A DNA stretch of 33,494 nt. It comes from Actinomycetes bacterium. GTDB lineage: Bacteria > Actinomycetota > Acidimicrobiia > Acidimicrobiales > Acidimicrobiaceae. The stretch is from assembly GCA_021810525.1 (NCBI GenBank), contig JAJZIP010000015.1, forward strand, positions 1-33,494, given 5' to 3'. This document shows, piece after piece, positions 26,848 to 33,494 of the stretch. The notes under the pieces are model-generated. The model searched no databases, was not told the DNA's origin, and worked only from the letters and a program-made list of their open reading frames with translations. Both the position numbers and the translations under genes were made by a program. Numbering within the stretch: the first letter of the stretch is position 1; each line of letters begins with the position of its first letter.

Positions 26848-27873
26848 TCAAGCTTGCCTGTTCACATCGATGAGCACCTTGCCAATGGCATGGTTTTCCA
26901 CCGCCGCATGAGCTTCGGCCGTCTGCTCCAGAGAGTAGTGATGGAGCGGAAGTCCGGCATCAGCCCCAACCCGAAGAGCCCCGTCCATGAGCGCAGCTTG
27001 GACATCTGACACCGCCAGAGCCTTCGCTTCAGCCGGAACGCTATAGACCATCACGAACTGATACCTGAGATTCTGCCCCATGGAGGCCCGGATCGGAACG
27101 GAAAGCGCGTCGTCGTCGCTTGCGTAGATTGCCACGACCGAGTTCTGCCCAAGTACCGCCTGGTTGAGAGTAGCATTGGCGCGCGGTGCTACCTCCACCA
27201 CGATATCTACGCCCTTTGCAGCTATAGACCGTATAACCTTGGCAGGATTTTCACGTCTGTAATCGACAACGTGATGAGCTCCGGCAGCTAGCGCCAAAGC
27301 CTCCTTCTCTTTGGAACTTACCGAGCTTATCACCTCCGCTCCTGCCCATCTTGCCAACTGTATTGCGGCATGTCCGACCGCGCCCGCACCTCCGGCAACC
27401 AGCACAGTCAAACCGTTCAGAACGCCTGGACTCAGTCCCTTGACACCATCATGAACGGTGAGGCACCGGTGTGCGGTCAAAGCTGGGATGCCAAGACTAG
27501 CTCCCAGGTCCCAGTCTGCAAAGTCCGGAAGCGGAACTGCGTGAGATTGCGGAAGGACGATCACTTCCTGGGCTGTTCCATTGGCTCGCTGATAGGCCGA
27601 CTCCCAGATCCATACCCTCTGACCGATCCGGGAGGGGTCTACACCTTCGCCGACAGCAATTATCGTCCCCGCCCCATCCTGATTGGGAACAATCTCCTCG
27701 AACATGAGCCGCTCTCCCGGTTTGGCCCCCTTTCGCGATTTCCAATCGGTCGGATTGACACCGGAAACTGCCACACGAATTAGAACCTCACCGGGCGAGG
27801 CAACTGGCTCAGGCCGTTCCACCAACTGAAGTACATCGGTTTCACCACTCTGGCGATAAATGATGGCGCGCAT
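26848..27873 (-). CDS. Quinone-reductase-like medium-chain dehydrogenase (zinc-free)
   Basis: A 341-residue medium-chain dehydrogenase/reductase of the NADPH:quinone oxidoreductase (zeta-crystallin-like) group. The N-terminal GroES-like domain has GEVLIRVAVSGVNPTDWK and NQDGAGTI; the cofactor loop AGGAGAVG is at residues 160-167 in the Rossmann domain. The catalytic and structural zinc cysteines of alcohol dehydrogenases are absent, as expected for quinone reductases. The ATG at 27873 has AGGA about six bases upstream. It stands alone on its transcript, with a strong inverted repeat 25 bases upstream that probably binds a repressor responding to quinones or electrophiles. Confidence 0.87.
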   Translation of the reverse strand: MRAIIYRQSGETDVLQLVERPEPVASPGEVLIRVAVSGVNPTDWKSRKGAKPGERLMFEEIVPNQDGAGTIIAVGEGVDPSRIGQRVWIWESAYQRANGTAQEVIVLPQSHAVPLPDFADWDLGASLGIPALTAHRCLTVHDGVKGLSPGVLNGLTVLVAGGAGAVGHAAIQLARWAGAEVISSVSSKEKEALALAAGAHHVVDYRRENPAKVIRSIAAKGVDIVVEVAPRANATLNQAVLGQNSVVAIYASDDDALSVPIRASMGQNLRYQFVMVYSVPAEAKALAVSDVQAALMDGALRVGADAGLPLHHYSLEQTAEAHAAVENHAIGKVLIDVNRQA

Positions 27874-27897
27874 AGTTCATCCTGCTCATTAGGTTGG

Positions 27898-27919
27898 AAT
27901 TTGGGACCTCACCCAAATT
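27898..27919 (-). promoter_or_regulatory. Operator-like perfect inverted repeat upstream of the quinone reductase
   Basis: AATTTGGG, six bases, then CCCAAATT: two perfect 8-base half-sites, centred 36 bases upstream of the start codon at 27873. Spacing of half-sites fits a dimeric helix-turn-helix repressor. No regulator gene is adjacent. Confidence 0.65.
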
Positions 27920-28223
27920 TACCTACATCTAACTCCGAAATCTCCACAATGGCAAGAACTATCTCAATCGCTTTGCACTGGGTTGAGGCTAAAGGTGAAC
28001 CTGGCGAATGCGTCGCAGCGCTGCCGTCCTGCGAATGTTTCACGCAAAGGCTTTAGACTTTCCTTACCTGAGAGCTGCCCGGTTGAAAAACGCCCTCGCC
28101 TGGATAGAGTATCTCATCAGCAACGCTGGTCCCAATCAGTAACACCCTCGTGGAAAAGATATTTTGTTCGCTTTTTAAAATTCATGGACGGACTTGGCAA
28201 GATATCCATATACCCTGGGTGGT
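27920..28223. other. Intergenic interval
   Basis: About 300 bases without a supported gene; the frame from 27983 has no family resemblance. It should contain the promoter for the small cysteine-rich gene at 28224. Confidence 0.3.
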
Positions 28224-28382
28224 ATGTGTACGGCTATTACGTGTAACAGATGCAATCGTCCAACCTGGGTGGGCTGTGGCGCCCACGTAGAGCAAGTCTT
28301 AGGGCATGTTCCAGAAGCGGAGCGTTGTCAATGCGAGGGCATCACCCCTCGAAGCAAACCAAAACGGTGGTTCTCACGCTGA
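28224..28382 (+). CDS. Small cysteine-rich (probable zinc-ribbon) protein
   Basis: A 52-residue protein beginning MCTAITCNRCNRPTWVGCG, then AHVEQVLGHVPEAERCQC. Cysteines at 2, 7, 10, 18, 35 and 37 plus a His suggest a zinc-binding fold. Short proteins of the form M-C-x-A-x-T-C-x-x-C-x-x-x-T-W-x-G-C-G-x-H-V are widespread in actinobacteria as uncharacterised proteins; that recollection supports it being real despite its size. The frame opens at 28194, but the ATG at 28224 starts the conserved N-terminus. GGGTGG lies just upstream. A palindrome follows immediately after the stop. Function unknown. Confidence 0.7.
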   Translation: MCTAITCNRCNRPTWVGCGAHVEQVLGHVPEAERCQCEGITPRSKPKRWFSR

Positions 28383-28385
28383 TAA

Positions 28386-28411
28386 ATCGAGAGTTGCCGG
28401 CAACCCTCGAT
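28386..28411 (+). terminator. Loopless palindrome just after the small gene
   Basis: A 26-base palindrome centred on GCC/GGC with a single mismatched pair; the half-sites are ATCGAG and CTCGAT at the ends, GTTGCC and GGCAAC inside. It lies four bases after the stop. It has no T-tract; terminator or dimer-binding site are both possible. Confidence 0.45.
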
Positions 28412-29006
28412 CTTGAACCGGCCAACAGCTGACTGAAAGACCAGTTGGCTGGCCGGGACGGACTTTTCTAATCAGAGAAAAGCTTTGTTGCCATGGCCTG
28501 TGCATGGCCATCATCGACATCTTCTCCAAATAGCCCCGGAACGGATCAGGGTTGCCTTGACGTCGGGTGCTACTGATGGCAGGCTTATTCCTCTTTCCGC
28601 AGTTCCTGCGCAATCGATTTCTCCAAAGCCTCGTAACCTGAGCAAGCTTTTGCTATCCGCGGCCATCCGTGACGGCCGTTCCTCCTGAGCGCCTCTTTCG
28701 ATGAGCCGGCAGAGACCACCCATTGCCGAGTGGGTCTTTGGGTTGCTGATACGCGGGTCGATATCGCAATGCCGACATCTTGCTAGCTGCGTAAGGCTAT
28801 ATAGAGCAAAATTGCGGCTTGTGACTTTTGGGTGGTGGATAGATCCCGTGATTTTTCTGTCGTAAGATTGCGTCTGAAAAACCTATAGAGCGACTTACTA
28901 AATCGACCGAGAAGTTGAGTGCCAGAGTTGTTTTGAATCATCAATAGGCATTGCGCACTTCCCGGCGATGAAACTTCAATCTCAAAATCATCACTGGAGG
29001 TCATCC
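28412..29006. other. Gene-free interval before the secreted Ig-like protein
   Basis: About 600 bases with no supported gene. Additional inverted repeats are seen, such as GCCAAC with GTTGGC (about 28420-28450) and ATGGCC with GGCCAT (about 28490-28510). The promoter of the Ig-like gene should lie in the AT-richer part (28780-28990). Confidence 0.35.
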
Positions 29007-30383
29007 ATGAATAGATTCGTTCGCTACCTAGGAAGGATTGCGGCCGCTGTCGCAGTAGCGGGTGCCGTGGTTTTCGCATCCGCTACCGGTTCAGCTTTCG
29101 CAGACACAATACCGGTTATTCAGTCGGTATCGGTTGCTGGGAGTGTCAGCAATCCCTCCATCACTATCAATGGGCAGGGATTTGGTACTATCCCGGCCAA
29201 TACCGGCCAGCCGACTCCCTATACCGGCCTGGACTATGGCAGCCAGCTGGGACTTAGCGACCTGAGTGCAGGTTGGAACGCTGGTCAGACTGACAACGGC
29301 GTCGGGATAACGGTCAGCAACTACACCAGCTCCACCATCGAGTTCGGACTTGGCTCCTACTATTCGGCCGGAGGGTTCACCCTAGCAACGGGCGACCAGT
29401 TCGAGGTGCTTGTCAAAGGTGTCACCTGCACCGGAACAGTTGGCTATCCCACGACCGTTGCTTGCACTTCAGATACCACAACCATTAGCTCGAGCTCTCT
29501 AACATCTGCCTTTGGTCAAGATCTGACCCTTACTGCCACAGTCAGTGGAACCGGATCGACCACCAGCATACCCAGTGGAAGCGTCTCTTTTTACGACGGA
29601 ACCACGAACCTAGGGAGCGCGGCCCTCGACGCTAGCGGTTCGGCGAACCTTCAAATAGATTCGCTCTCGGTGGGATCTCACAACATCAAAGCCATCTACA
29701 GTGGGGACAGCATATTTCTGCCAAGCACGAGCACCGTCCTTACGCAGGTTGTGAACAAGGCTGCAACTTCGACATCGCTCACATCCAACTCCGCAAATGT
29801 CACAGACGGTCAGCCGGTGACTCTTGCTGCAACCATTACCGTAACGCCTCCTGGGACATCGGCGGTTGCCCCTCCCACCGGGACAGTAACGTTTACGGAC
29901 GGGGGAACGGCGCTGGGCATGGGAACTGTCAGCACCGCCACTGGAGTCACGTCGGCCAGCATCACGACAATGCTTCCACCGGGCACAGGTCAAACCATTG
30001 CAGCAAGCTATGGGGGTGACGGGAACTTCACCGGCAGCACTGGAACCTTGGCAGAGAGTGTGACTTACAAGTTCGGCGGCTTTTTGCCGCCAGCCTCTCT
30101 TGGCAAAATGGCTCAGCTGAATCAAACGATTCCCCTCAAATTCGTGCTCTACGACTTCGGGGGTGCTGTTGTTCAGAATGCGGAGGCACACTTGCTCGTG
30201 AACGGTAATCCTGCCGTTCCCCAAGGGAGTGCAAACTCCAATGACAGCTTCAGCTTCGTCAATGGTCACTATCAGTACCAGCTGAAGCTCCGCAATCAGG
30301 GCATATCAGCAGATAGCATCGTGCATCTGACCGTGGTCCTAAATGATGGAAGCACTCATAGTCTTACGATAACCGTTCGATAG
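29007..30383 (+). CDS. Secreted Ig-like-repeat protein with PxKF-type C-terminal domain
   Basis: A 458-residue exported protein. Residues 1-32 form a Sec signal peptide (Arg-containing start, Ala/Val-rich core, cleavage likely after AFA). An N-terminal beta-rich domain (about 33-153, with two Cys at 141 and 153) is followed by two bacterial Ig-like repeats of the Big_5/Ig-like-3 kind (about 155-250 and 255-355), each with the GxVxFxDG and AxYxGDxxFxxS patterns. A C-terminal beta domain contains IPLKFVLYD, found at the end of many actinobacterial surface proteins. There is no LPxTG or membrane anchor, so it is probably released or bound non-covalently. I chose the ATG at 29007 because GGAGGT lies just upstream. 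Probably an adhesin or surface-layer-associated protein. Confidence 0.85.
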   Translation: MNRFVRYLGRIAAAVAVAGAVVFASATGSAFADTIPVIQSVSVAGSVSNPSITINGQGFGTIPANTGQPTPYTGLDYGSQLGLSDLSAGWNAGQTDNGVGITVSNYTSSTIEFGLGSYYSAGGFTLATGDQFEVLVKGVTCTGTVGYPTTVACTSDTTTISSSSLTSAFGQDLTLTATVSGTGSTTSIPSGSVSFYDGTTNLGSAALDASGSANLQIDSLSVGSHNIKAIYSGDSIFLPSTSTVLTQVVNKAATSTSLTSNSANVTDGQPVTLAATITVTPPGTSAVAPPTGTVTFTDGGTALGMGTVSTATGVTSASITTMLPPGTGQTIAASYGGDGNFTGSTGTLAESVTYKFGGFLPPASLGKMAQLNQTIPLKFVLYDFGGAVVQNAEAHLLVNGNPAVPQGSANSNDSFSFVNGHYQYQLKLRNQGISADSIVHLTVVLNDGSTHSLTITVR

Positions 30384-30391
30384 GCATATCC

Positions 30392-30427
30392 GGAGGTGGT
30401 CGTCGCACGACACCGGCGGCCACCTCC
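30392..30427 (+). terminator. Hairpin after the Ig-like gene
   Basis: GGAGGTGG (30392-30399) pairs with CCACCTCC (30420-30427), eight base pairs, nine bases after the stop; the loop can itself fold (GTCGT/ACGAC). No T-tract follows, so it resembles other U-less hairpins in this window. Confidence 0.55.
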
Positions 30428-30577
30428 CCCGAATGGAGGAATTCAAATCAGGCCTTCCTGCCTTGCCTCTATCTTTTCAACCAATCGATTCGTCCACTAA
30501 TGGAAATCGCTTTCTATGGCGGAGCGGCCAGGGAGTATTTCGCAGCCTCCAAGGTTGAAAAGACCACTACAGGTCAG

Positions 30578-32125
30578 TTAGGGCTCTTGTTTGACAGTCC
30601 TTCGCATCCTGAATCCCACCGCTACTGCAACGGCGCAAACTAGCATCAGCATTCCGGCGACGTCCAGCGCGACGCTCAGACCACTGTGAAATGCCTCGTA
30701 AGCTGCGTTGACAACCTTGAGAACCAGCGGACCGTAGGCCTTCTCGATTTGAGCGACGCTTCCGGATCCACCGGTAGGCATGCTTCCTGTTTCCACGGCC
30801 GAGATGACAACCTCGCGGAAATTTGCTGGAACACCGAGTGCGATCAGTCGCTGATTCAGGCTGTTGGTCAGTTCGCCGTTCAGCAAAGAGCCCAGAACTG
30901 AGACGCTTACTATAACGCCTAGAGCGCGTGCCGTGTTTGTGGTGGCTGCGGCCATCCCTGAATGCCTTGCCGGAATCACCCCTAGAGCGATTGAGGTCAC
31001 AGGAACGACTGTGATGCCAAATCCCAAACCTGCCAACGTCAGCGCGGAGGTTAGCAAAGGGACCTCGACAGCTGCGCCAAGAGCTACATCCGCCACCAAC
31101 ACGCCAACTCCTGCTGCTATCGCGCCAAGCGTCATGGGTACTCTCGGTCCGCTGGCCGCCACCCAACGCCCTGCAAAAAGCGATGCCAGAACCATGCCCG
31201 CCGTCATCGGGAGAAAGATGAGGGCAATTCTATAGCCGGAATAACCCTGGACAAGCTGGAGATAGAGTGCGGTGAAAAAGAACACTGCAATGATCGCAAA
31301 ATAAACTGAAAAGGCTGTCACGAGAGACACGAAATAACTCGGAATCCGAAGATACCTAAGATTTATTAGAGGGTCATCGGCCCTGATCTCGATGACCAGA
31401 AAGAGGGCGGCCGCCAAAACTCCAACAACAAAGAGACCCACCACCACCGGCGATGCATAACCGCGACCCTCCCCTTCGATCACGGCCGTGACGAGAAGAG
31501 CGAGGGAAATCGCGCCTAGAATCGCACCTCGCACGTCGAGCCTGCTTGCCTCCAGATCAAAGCTCTCAGGGAGGGTAACTAGGGACATTACCGTCACAAT
31601 AAGGCCAGCGGCGACGTTGAACCAGAAGATCGCCCTGAATCCTCCGATGCCGGTCAGTACTCCACCAAAGACCGGCCCCATGGCAATTGCCAAGCCTGCC
31701 ACCGCAGCCCAGACACCCAAAGCTCGAGCTCGACGTGACTCCTCGGGATAAAGCTGACGCATCATTGAAAGTGTTCCAGGTTCAGAGGCAGCCGCTCCAA
31801 GGCCCATGACGGCCCTTCCGACTATCAGCATGGTTGCATTGACAGCGACGGCAGACACGATGGAGCCAGCAACAAAAACACCCATGCCCATGACCAGAAT
31901 CCTGCGTCTGCCGAAACGATCACCCATGTTCCCAAATGCGAGCATCAGGGCAGCGAAAACCAGCGCGTACCCCCCCACGACCCACTGCAGCTGGGCGACA
32001 CCGGCGTGAAGCGTCGACTGGATGCTGGCCAGAGCTACTGCCACAATCGTGGTATCCAGGAAGGTGAGAAAAAGCACCAGCGTCAGAACAGTCAGGGAAC
32101 GGCTGGACTGTTGACCCCGCGTCAT
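30578..32125 (-). CDS. DHA2-family MFS drug/metabolite exporter (EmrB/QacA type)
   Basis: A 515-residue proton-driven exporter with about 14 membrane helices. Helix 1 contains LTFLDTTIVAVALASIQ, the family motif D1 region; GDRFGRRR after helix 2 is motif A; GPVFGGVLTGIGGFRAIFW is the motif C antiporter signature. The frame opens at 32206 inside the preceding lipoprotein gene, but the ATG at 32125 matches where the family begins; its ribosome site is weak (GAGGGG at long spacing), so an upstream start is possible. It follows the MTB12-like lipoprotein gene on the same strand after 47 bases and may be co-transcribed. The exported compound is unknown. Confidence 0.88.
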   Translation of the reverse strand: MTRGQQSSRSLTVLTLVLFLTFLDTTIVAVALASIQSTLHAGVAQLQWVVGGYALVFAALMLAFGNMGDRFGRRRILVMGMGVFVAGSIVSAVAVNATMLIVGRAVMGLGAAASEPGTLSMMRQLYPEESRRARALGVWAAVAGLAIAMGPVFGGVLTGIGGFRAIFWFNVAAGLIVTVMSLVTLPESFDLEASRLDVRGAILGAISLALLVTAVIEGEGRGYASPVVVGLFVVGVLAAALFLVIEIRADDPLINLRYLRIPSYFVSLVTAFSVYFAIIAVFFFTALYLQLVQGYSGYRIALIFLPMTAGMVLASLFAGRWVAASGPRVPMTLGAIAAGVGVLVADVALGAAVEVPLLTSALTLAGLGFGITVVPVTSIALGVIPARHSGMAAATTNTARALGVIVSVSVLGSLLNGELTNSLNQRLIALGVPANFREVVISAVETGSMPTGGSGSVAQIEKAYGPLVLKVVNAAYEAFHSGLSVALDVAGMLMLVCAVAVAVGFRMRRTVKQEP

Positions 32126-32172
32126 GGGTTTCCCAATGAGAGACCCCTCATTGTCTTGAGCGACTGCCCGGC

Positions 32173-32643
32173 TTAACCGGCGGTGGTTGAAGTTGCGCTC
32201 GAACATGCCGGGACGCTCTGCCCCTCCAATGCAAGCAGTGCGCAGAAGCTGGCGTCACCCACCAACCAGGATCCGTTAACCTTCACTGCAGCGCCGGTCT
32301 GATTTTGGAGTGCCGGCTTACCGCCCAGATCGATCGAATAGGTCACGGTTGCCGAAGTCGGGCTGTTTATCACTACATTGCTAACCGTAGCCGAAGAGGT
32401 CTTCGAAATAGCCAGCCCGGCTGCCTCATTTATAATCTGGGAAAACTCCTGGCCGTTTTGCAGAAGCTTTATCTTGTCTGCAGCCGAGGTGCTGCCGGCG
32501 AAGAAGCTTGTCCAGGCCTGCTTTACCGCCGATACGTCGGATGATGAGTTAGAGGAACTGCTCCCGCAGGCAGAAATGCCAATTGCCAGAACGAGCAAAG
32601 CTGAGGCACCGAGACTGGCACTCCTTGACGACTGAACCCTCAT
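32173..32643 (-). CDS. MTB12-like small lipoprotein
   Basis: A 156-residue lipoprotein: signal peptide with lipobox Cys26 (GISACGSS), a serine-rich linker, then a domain of about 115 residues resembling the C-terminal domain of mycobacterial low-molecular-weight antigen MTB12, including the AVKQAWTSFFAGS start, the IKLLQNGQEFSQII helix, a beta region ATVTYSIDLGGKP and the closing KVNGSWLVGDASFCALLAL, an NTF2-like fold. The frame opens at 32706, but the ATG at 32643 has GGAGGTG upstream and begins a proper signal peptide. Function of the family is not known; it lies upstream of the MFS exporter gene. Confidence 0.75.
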   Translation of the reverse strand: MRVQSSRSASLGASALLVLAIGISACGSSSSNSSSDVSAVKQAWTSFFAGSTSAADKIKLLQNGQEFSQIINEAAGLAISKTSSATVSNVVINSPTSATVTYSIDLGGKPALQNQTGAAVKVNGSWLVGDASFCALLALEGQSVPACSSATSTTAG

Positions 32644-32685
32644 GACCGTCACCTCCACAGCTATCAAGCAACTCTTGAATAACAT

Positions 32686-32698
32686 TTGTATAATACAA
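32686..32698 (-). promoter_or_regulatory. Palindrome overlapping the likely -10 region of the lipoprotein gene
   Basis: TTGTATAATACAA is a perfect 13-base palindrome 43-55 bases upstream of the lipoprotein start. On the minus strand it contains TATTAT, a good -10 hexamer, so a protein bound here would control the lipoprotein/MFS unit. A -35 could not be assigned. Confidence 0.45.
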
Positions 32699-33437
32699 CT
32701 AAACAACGTACGCCGACAGTACTTCTGAATTTTTCATGAGAAGAGTCCAGATTGATCCGACAGCTTCCCCTTTGATCCCGTCATCCGGACTGTGTCCGGC
32801 CAGATAAGATCCTGGATAACCCGCTGATATGCCCAAAACGTCAGATGATGCATCTCAAGACGTACCAACAACTCACCAAAGGCCAGCCTGAAGTCAGCAC
32901 CAGGGCTACTGCGATTGCACCAATCACATCATCCGTATGTATTTCCAAGGGGCTGCTTGAATGATAGCTTTCCCTCAAACCTGCCCCCAGAGCACTCCAG
33001 AGCTCCTTTTCGCTGCCATGGCTTAGCGCACAATCAGACCGTTTGATCTCAGCATATTTGATCCGTCGTGTCAGGATTGGGTCCATTCCGGCGGCCTGCG
33101 AAGCCGTCAGCATGGCTGGCAGGCAACCCCACTTTCTGGGTACCCGGCGCCCAGCCGACCGATGTAGCTCGCCTTGTAAAGCAGATAGTTAGCAGCCCAG
33201 CTTCAACCATGCTAGGTTGGAGCCGCTATATTTGTTCGACTCCGACCAGCTCGAATAAATTGCATCCTTGAATCAGGGGCTAGCTGTTCAAACAGACTCC
33301 GCGAAGCCGACTCCGATTCGACGAACTGCAAAGTTGGCGGACGGCTCGCAAGAACCTGAATGCAGCTCGATTGAAAGAGTCGCGGATGCAGAGCTTGCGG
33401 CCCATGAGCAATTAAGTGAGGAGATGAGCTTTTAAAG
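32699..33437. other. Terminal interval without a recognised gene
   Basis: About 740 bases. Frames at 32841-33113 (minus) and 33068-33271 (plus) show no family resemblance and no good ribosome site. The interval may contain gene debris, but I cannot identify it. Confidence 0.3.
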
Positions 33438-33494
33438 ATGCCGGCAAAGCATGTATTGGACGCACAGCCTGACCGCAGTCTGGCTCCAGCCTTC
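33438..33494 (+). CDS. Possible gene start running off the window end
   Basis: A frame from ATG 33438 is open to the end of the window (19 codons) with GAGGAG about 14 bases upstream. Too short to recognise; it may equally be chance. Confidence 0.15.
   Translation, partial: MPAKHVLDAQPDRSLAPAF

Noticed and set aside
28493-28532. Peptide resembling MAIIDIFSK of integrase-core transposases
   Set aside because: Only about ten residues match and the frame stops at once; no flanking transposase motif was found.
30567-31166. 199-codon minus-strand frame in a second frame of the MFS gene
   Set aside because: Low-complexity Arg/Ser/Gly shadow of the transporter frame.
33228-33256. TGTTCGACTCCGACCAGCTC, reminiscent of a tRNA or tmRNA 3' end
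   Set aside because: No matching T-stem, acceptor stem or anticodon arm could be drawn upstream.
1-33494. CRISPR array, prophage, toxin-antitoxin or defence island
   Set aside because: No regularly spaced repeats, no phage structural genes, and no small gene pairs of the usual kind were seen.

Overview
The window looks like a chromosomal segment of a high-to-moderate-GC Gram-positive bacterium of the Actinomycetota, plausibly an acidimicrobial-type lineage. The reasons are lipoproteins with LxxC-GSSS N-termini, an MTB12-like lipoprotein, a TIGR03085-type protein, a small cysteine-rich protein of a kind common in actinobacteria, GTG and TTG starts, and a fused transaldolase/glucose-6-phosphate isomerase. 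The lineage call is inference from gene types; no rRNA or tRNA gene is visible.

Layout. 1-1270 is mobile-element wreckage: a decayed IS1634-type transposase and, on the opposite strand, the 5' ribozyme part of a group II intron whose reverse transcriptase is missing. 1380-2884 (minus) is a slipin/NfeD membrane-protein pair. 2885-3560 is gene-free but holds several inverted repeats. 3561-14724 is a sugar-phosphate island: aldose 1-epimerase, zwf, gnd, a HAD phosphatase, rpiA (minus strand), tkt, a tal-pgi fusion and a class I fructose-bisphosphate aldolase. Several members overlap by a few bases (ATGA), so they are probably translationally coupled. Together they cover most of the oxidative and non-oxidative pentose phosphate pathway and link it to lower glycolysis. 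No 6-phosphogluconolactonase gene is present. Directly downstream lie two decayed carbohydrate genes: the C-terminus of a sugar-porter MFS transporter (14799-15130) and a glycogen-debranching-type glucosidase (15181-16639).

16887-17264 encodes a LapA-domain membrane protein. 17778-21537 is an ABC importer of the nitrate/sulfonate/taurine (SsuABC/TauABC) type with two different permeases around one ATPase and a lipoprotein binding protein, closed by a strong hairpin. 22538-27873 is a set of apparently catabolic or accessory genes: a TIGR03085-type protein, an alpha/beta hydrolase paired with an orphan type-1 binding lipoprotein, a cupin, and a medium-chain quinone-reductase-like enzyme with a clear inverted-repeat operator candidate upstream. 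28224-28382 is a tiny cysteine-rich protein. 29007-30383 is a secreted Ig-like repeat protein. 30578-32643 (minus) is an MTB12-like lipoprotein followed by a DHA2-family MFS exporter. The last ~800 bases hold no gene I recognise.

The central picture is an intact pentose phosphate/glycolysis operon cluster whose sugar uptake and polysaccharide-degradation partners have become pseudogenes, next to newer transport and catabolic modules. No CRISPR array, origin, prophage or obvious defence system was seen.
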